35,348 nt of DNA from Bacteroidota bacterium. GTDB lineage: Bacteria > Bacteroidota > Bacteroidia > Flavobacteriales > Weeksellaceae. Shown here piece by piece: positions 31,550 through 35,348 of this stretch. The position numbers and the translations under genes are program-made. Where the stretch lies: assembly GCA_023419095.1 (NCBI GenBank), contig JAEZYN010000059.1, positions 1-35,348 of the forward strand, read 5' to 3'. The notes under the pieces are model-generated. The model made no database searches. It was given only the letters and a program-made list of their open reading frames with translations, and had not been told where the DNA came from. The stretch's first letter is position 1, and each line of letters begins with the position of its first letter.

Positions 31550-34152
31550 TGGAAGAACAAGAAAACCACCACGATGAATCACTGAAAAAAGTATCCGGAC
31601 TGTATAAAGACTGGTTCCTTGATTACGCTTCATATGTAATTCTGGACCGTGCGATTCCGTCCATTTTTGATGGCTTCAAACCTGTGCAACGCCGCATCAT
31701 GCATTCAATGCGCGAGCTGGAGGACGGACGGTACAACAAGGTGGCCAATCTGGTGGGTAACACCATGAAATACCACCCGCACGGTGACGCCTCCATCACA
31801 GATGCCATGGTGCAGATCGGGCAGAAGGAACTGCTGATCGACACGCAGGGAAACTGGGGAAACATCTATACCGGCGATTCCGCCGCGGCGGCTCGTTATA
31901 TTGAAGCGCGGCTGACGCCTTTTGCGCTCGAAGTGGTTTTTAATCCGAAAACCACACATTGGGTAAAATCTTACGACGGCAGAAATAATGAGCCTATCGA
32001 CCTTCCGGTTAAGTTTCCGCTGCTTTTAGCTTCGGGGGTAGAAGGTATCGGCGTCGGACTTTCGACGAAGATAATGCCTCATAATTTCAATGAACTCATC
32101 AATGCATCTATTGCACATTTAAAGAATAAAAAATTTGAGCTTTATCCTGATTTTCTCACCGGCGGAATGCTGGACGTAACCAATTACAATGACGGTGAGC
32201 GTGGCGGCCGAATCCGTACGCGTGCAAGGATCATTCAGAAAGAAAAAAACACGCTCTGCATTACCGAACTGCCTTTTGGCAAGAATACCGGTGACCTGAT
32301 AGATTCGGTGATCAAAGCCAATGAGAAAGGCAAGATCAAGATCAAGAAAATCGAAGATAATACGTCTGATCAGGTGGAAATCAACATCCATCTGAACAAC
32401 GATGTATCGCCGGATAAAACGATTGATGCGCTGTATGCTTTCACCGACTGTGAAATTCCGATTTCACCCAATGCCTGCGTGATCGTCGGCGACAAACCCG
32501 AGTTTCTCACCGTTTCGGAAATTTTAAAACGAAATACGGACCATACGGTTCAGCTGTTAAAGACGGAACTTAAGATAGAGCTGCACGAACTGCAGGAAAA
32601 ATGGCATTTTGCAAGTCTCGAAAAGATCTTCATTGAGAATGAAATCTATCAGGAGATCAAAGGAAAATCTTCAAAAGAAGAAGTGTATGAAGCCGTTGAC
32701 AAAGGCCTTAAGCCTTTTACGGGAAATCTGCTGCGCGCTGTGACGACAGAAGACATCATTAAACTTACCGAACTTCCGTTCATGCGTATTTCCCGCTATG
32801 ACCAGGATAAGGCCATTGAAAACCTACTGAATCTCGAAGCGAAAATAGAGCAGGTAAAACATCATTTGGAAAATCTTGTTCAGTACGCCATCGATTATTT
32901 CCTCGGCATCCAGAAAAAATACGGAAAAGGCAAAGAAAGACGGACCGAACTGCGCGTTTTTGATACCATTGACGCGACCAAAGTGGCTGTGGCAAACGAA
33001 AAACTCTATGCGAATTTTGAGGAAGGTTTTATCGGGACTTCTCTTAAAAAAGACCAATATCTTTTTGACTGTTCCGATATTGATGACATCATCACTTTCC
33101 AGAAAGACGGAACCATGAAAGTGGTGAAAGTGGAACCTAAAACCTTCATCGGGAAAAACATCCAGCACGTTGCTGTGTGGAAAAAGAACGATAAACGCAC
33201 GGTTTATAACATGATTTACCGCGAAGGAAAAGAAGGTCCTTATTACATGAAGCGGTTCTCAGTGACCGGCGTGACGCGAAACACCGATTATAAACTCGCC
33301 TCAGAAAAAAAAGGTTCGGAGATGCTTTATTTCACGGCCAATCCGAACGGTGAAGCTGAAGTGGTGACGGTACTTTTAAAACCAAATGCACGCATCCGTA
33401 AGAACAAAATTGAAATAGATTTTGCTGAAATCGGGATTAAAGGCCGCGACTCGAAAGGTAATCTGGTGACCAAATATGCCGTGAAAAAAGTAGATCTTAA
33501 AGAAGAAGGCCACTCAACGCTGGCACCCCGGAAAATCTGGTTTGATGATACCGTGCGCCGCCTGAATGCTGATGCACGCGGAACTTTGCTCGGAACTTTT
33601 AAAGGCGATGACAAAATCCTCACCATCAATGCGAATGGTGACGCGCGGCTGATGTCGTTTGACCTCATGAACCGTTTTGAAGACGAATATCTGATCCTCG
33701 AAAAATGGAAACCTGAACAGCCCATCACTGCGATTTACTACGACGGCGAAAAACAGATGTATTTTATCAAACGTTTTCTGCTTGAAAATACTACGAATGT
33801 TCAGCATTTCTTGCCAACGGAACATCCAAAATCGTTTATCGAGCAGGTAATTGTAGCGAATGGCGCGACGGCAGAATTGGTTTTCGCGAAAGAAAAAGAC
33901 AAACAGCGCGATCCGGAAACAGTGAATGTTGACGAATTCATTGCAGTGAAGGGTATCAAAGCCATCGGAAATCAACTGACGCGAAATAAAGTTAAGATGA
34001 TAACAGTGACTATTCCGGAGCCCGAAGAGGAAATCAATCCCGGATTTGATGTGGTAGAAACTACAGACGGCCACATCAGCTTCATTGACGAAGACGTGAA
34101 AGATGAAGACTTTCCGGATGAAGGCACAATCGGTAGCCTGTTCGATGAATAA
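31549..34152 (+). CDS. parC: DNA topoisomerase IV subunit A
   Basis: An 867-residue breakage-reunion subunit. The winged-helix region has KPVQRRIMHSM and YHPHGDASITDAMVQ; the active-site Tyr is at about residue 117 (AAAARYIEARL). Then come the tower and a coiled coil (KIEQVKHHLENLVQYAIDYF). The C-terminal domain shows beta-pinwheel blades (KGRDSKGNLVTKYAVK, FKGDDKILTINANGD, KGIKAIGNQLTRNKV) and an acidic tail (DEDVKDEDFPDEG). No clean GyrA-box is visible in the tail, in line with a decatenase rather than gyrase. The ATG at 31549 overlaps the preceding stop; the TTG one codon earlier is not needed. Confidence 0.93.
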   Translation: MEEQENHHDESLKKVSGLYKDWFLDYASYVILDRAIPSIFDGFKPVQRRIMHSMRELEDGRYNKVANLVGNTMKYHPHGDASITDAMVQIGQKELLIDTQGNWGNIYTGDSAAAARYIEARLTPFALEVVFNPKTTHWVKSYDGRNNEPIDLPVKFPLLLASGVEGIGVGLSTKIMPHNFNELINASIAHLKNKKFELYPDFLTGGMLDVTNYNDGERGGRIRTRARIIQKEKNTLCITELPFGKNTGDLIDSVIKANEKGKIKIKKIEDNTSDQVEINIHLNNDVSPDKTIDALYAFTDCEIPISPNACVIVGDKPEFLTVSEILKRNTDHTVQLLKTELKIELHELQEKWHFASLEKIFIENEIYQEIKGKSSKEEVYEAVDKGLKPFTGNLLRAVTTEDIIKLTELPFMRISRYDQDKAIENLLNLEAKIEQVKHHLENLVQYAIDYFLGIQKKYGKGKERRTELRVFDTIDATKVAVANEKLYANFEEGFIGTSLKKDQYLFDCSDIDDIITFQKDGTMKVVKVEPKTFIGKNIQHVAVWKKNDKRTVYNMIYREGKEGPYYMKRFSVTGVTRNTDYKLASEKKGSEMLYFTANPNGEAEVVTVLLKPNARIRKNKIEIDFAEIGIKGRDSKGNLVTKYAVKKVDLKEEGHSTLAPRKIWFDDTVRRLNADARGTLLGTFKGDDKILTINANGDARLMSFDLMNRFEDEYLILEKWKPEQPITAIYYDGEKQMYFIKRFLLENTTNVQHFLPTEHPKSFIEQVIVANGATAELVFAKEKDKQRDPETVNVDEFIAVKGIKAIGNQLTRNKVKMITVTIPEPEEEINPGFDVVETTDGHISFIDEDVKDEDFPDEGTIGSLFDE

Positions 34153-34158
34153 CAAAAA

Positions 34159-34182
34159 AAAGACGCTTCCAAAAGCGTCTTT
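34159..34182. terminator. bidirectional terminator between parC and the PDZ gene
   Basis: AAAGACGCTT and AAGCGTCTTT, ten pairs, loop CCAA, with A run before and T run after, so it works for both converging genes. Confidence 0.85.
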
Positions 34183-34188
34183 TTATTC

Positions 34189-34464
34189 TCAGAACTGTAC
34201 ATTTACCGTCAGTTCCTCGCCGTTTCTGGCGACAGTTACCGGCAGTTCATCGCCCGGATTCACTTTGGAAAGGCAGTCCATGTAGGAATAGATTTCGCTC
34301 ACTTCGCAATTTCCGATACGCTTTAAAATGTCGCCGGGTTTGATGCCCGCCAGGGCAGCAGGGCGGTTTTCGGAAACGCCGTCAATCAGCATCCCGTCTT
34401 TTGTGTCCGCATAATTAGGCATGATGCCCAGCGTCACCTTAAACTGTGGCAGTTCATTATTCAT
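34189..34464 (-). CDS. stand-alone PDZ domain protein
   Basis: A 91-residue protein that is almost only one PDZ domain: carboxylate-binding-type start VTLGIMPNYADTKDGMLIDG, then ENRPAALAGIKPGDILKRIG, YMDCLSKVNPGDELPVTVAR and the closing strand. The text is very close, as I recall, to the C-terminal PDZ domain of Bacteroidetes M28 aminopeptidases, but no peptidase or signal peptide is present, so it is cytoplasmic if complete. It may be a detached domain or a normal small adaptor. It is separated by a terminator from the outer-membrane protein gene on the same strand. Confidence 0.8.
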   Translation of the reverse strand: MNNELPQFKVTLGIMPNYADTKDGMLIDGVSENRPAALAGIKPGDILKRIGNCEVSEIYSYMDCLSKVNPGDELPVTVARNGEELTVNVQF

Positions 34465-34561
34465 AATTTTTCTGTTTAAATTTTTAATGTTTTTTTGGCC
34501 AATTCACAGCCGTCCGATCTGTAGCTAAGTTTGTGCCTTTCTGCCATATTTAAACAAAAAA

Positions 34562-34585
34562 ATCCGCAGTAATAAAACCGCGGAT
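34562..34585 (-). terminator. terminator of the outer-membrane protein gene
   Basis: ATCCGC (34562-34567) and GCGGAT (34580-34585) with minus-strand T run (plus A's 34555-34562), 6 bp past the stop of the Omp85-type gene. Confidence 0.65.
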
Positions 34586-34590
34586 GTACG

Positions 34591-35348
34591 TTAAAACGGA
34601 TAGCCAAAGGCAAAGTTGAGTACCGGTTTCCAGGTTTCGCCCAACACGAAACGCTGGCCCAGCGGCCTGTTCGGGTCGTAAACTTTGTAAGCAGCGTCGA
34701 GGCGCAGCGTGATGTACGCCACATTTATCCTCACACCTAAACCGGTTCCCACGCCCATCTGTGAAATAAATTTACTGAACTTAAATTCATCACCAAAACC
34801 TGTATCCTGCAGTCCCCAGATATTTCCGGCGTCTACAAACCCAGCGCCTTCAAACATAGGGGTAAATGGTATTCGGTATTCAATGTTGGTGGTGAGTTTA
34901 ACGTTATCCATCACGTAGCTGCGGATCTTCTCATCGAGCTGCGAATCTGCAGGTCCGAGGCCACCGAAAACACGCCATGCGCGGATATCATTTGAGCCGC
35001 CATTGAAGTAGGATCTTACAAACGGCATCGTAGACGAATTGCCATACGGCACACCGATACCTATGAACTGGCGCAGCGCAAGGGTGTGTTTGCCATTGAA
35101 AAATGTAAAATACTTCCGCACGTCAAAATCAAACTTTACAAACTGCGAGTAGGGGATATTGAATATCGTTTTGGATGCGCCGGAGACAAGTCCGTCATTC
35201 TCAGTCCGGTTATTGAATAGACTGAACACATTACCCGCAAGTTCTATTTTTGCATTCAGGTAAAACGGATTTGGTCTGTCATTCTTTCCGATTTCATTAT
35301 AAATAAAGTTGTAAATAATTGATGATATCAACACATCCTGCGTCTGAC
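34591..35348 (-). CDS. C-terminal part of an Omp85-family (BamA/TamA-like) outer-membrane protein
   Basis: The frame is open to the right edge (reading QTQDVLISSI there), so at least 252 residues of the C-terminal beta-barrel are present and the front is outside the window. Omp85 marks are VRSYFNGGSNDIRAWRVFGG (the FxGG/RGW-like loop motif), the strand NVKLTTNIEYRIPFTPMFEG, AGFVDAGNIW, GVGTGLGVRINVAYITLRLD, and the terminal Phe (NFAFGYPF), the outer-membrane signal. In Bacteroidetes such proteins with a surface-loop NGGSNDIRAW belong to the TamA-like (TamL) or BamA branches that insert or move outer-membrane proteins; which one cannot be told without the POTRA part. The GTG at 35334 is internal, not the start. 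Confidence 0.88.
   Translation of the reverse strand, partial: QTQDVLISSIIYNFIYNEIGKNDRPNPFYLNAKIELAGNVFSLFNNRTENDGLVSGASKTIFNIPYSQFVKFDFDVRKYFTFFNGKHTLALRQFIGIGVPYGNSSTMPFVRSYFNGGSNDIRAWRVFGGLGPADSQLDEKIRSYVMDNVKLTTNIEYRIPFTPMFEGAGFVDAGNIWGLQDTGFGDEFKFSKFISQMGVGTGLGVRINVAYITLRLDAAYKVYDPNRPLGQRFVLGETWKPVLNFAFGYPF

Noticed and set aside
31780..31820. Quinolone-resistance change in the ParC region HPHGDASITD
   Set aside because: Ala at the position of the usual Ser seems to be the normal residue in this lineage's ParC, so no resistance claim is made.
1..35348. CRISPR array, tRNA, rRNA or riboswitch
   Set aside because: No regularly spaced repeats, cloverleaf-like or rRNA-like stretches, or known riboswitch cores were noticed on reading; a covariance-model scan was not possible.

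Overview
The window looks like a chromosomal segment of a Flavobacteriia bacterium, most likely Weeksellaceae (Chryseobacterium/Kaistella-like). Signs of this are: promoters of the Bacteroidetes type (TTG, about 19 bp, TAnnTTTG) instead of -35/-10 boxes with strong Shine-Dalgarno sites; a protein with a type IX secretion sorting domain; a DUF6266 protein; a Bacteroidetes-type M49 dipeptidyl peptidase III lipoprotein; and housekeeping genes of flavobacterial type (typA, ychF, topoisomerase IV). No rRNA, tRNA or CRISPR array was seen. The assignment is inference from reading, not from a search.

Layout. 1-1.4 kb: accessory genes (the tail of an unknown gene, an excisionase-like helix-turn-helix protein, a DUF6266 protein). 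2.0-7.8 kb: a complete type I restriction-modification operon hsdM-hsdS-hsdR with overlapping genes; its HsdS carries two closely similar target-recognition domains. 7.8-10.26 kb: gene-poor, repeat-bearing DNA with a 43-codon minus-strand gene, a 189-aa unknown protein, palindromes and possible gene debris. 10.26-13.04 kb: a 3-methyladenine DNA glycosylase and a dipeptidyl peptidase III lipoprotein, both on minus. 13.4-14.0 kb: a secreted unknown protein.

14.2-19.4 kb is the most unusual part. It starts with a diverged copy of the last 165 bp of typA (same orientation as the intact typA at 19.45 kb, almost all differences synonymous), joined directly to the 3' end of a restriction-modification gene whose front is missing. 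Next comes an AT-rich sugar acetyltransferase gene between 11-bp inverted repeats, then a second diverged scrap of the same restriction gene's tail, then small unknown genes, a GIY-YIG protein and a decayed zinc alcohol dehydrogenase. It reads as a recombination hotspot, or the remains of an exchanged defence locus, next to typA.

19.45-35.35 kb is mostly core genome: typA, a YdcH-like protein, a BlaI/M56 sensor-repressor pair with an operator lying on its own promoter, ychF, a frameshifted type IX-secreted protein, an FMN reductase, an AI-2E family permease, an AIM24-family protein, the operon parE - small membrane protein - parC, a stand-alone PDZ protein, and the C-terminal part of an Omp85 (BamA/TamA-like) outer-membrane protein that runs off the right edge.

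Best candidates for something new: the typA-bordered mosaic with its acetyltransferase cassette, the same-family double TRD of HsdS, the three 23-residue repeats of the M56 sensor, and the small disordered 43-aa protein between imperfect direct repeats. Two genes (alcohol dehydrogenase and T9SS protein) have homopolymer frameshifts that could be either real or assembly errors.
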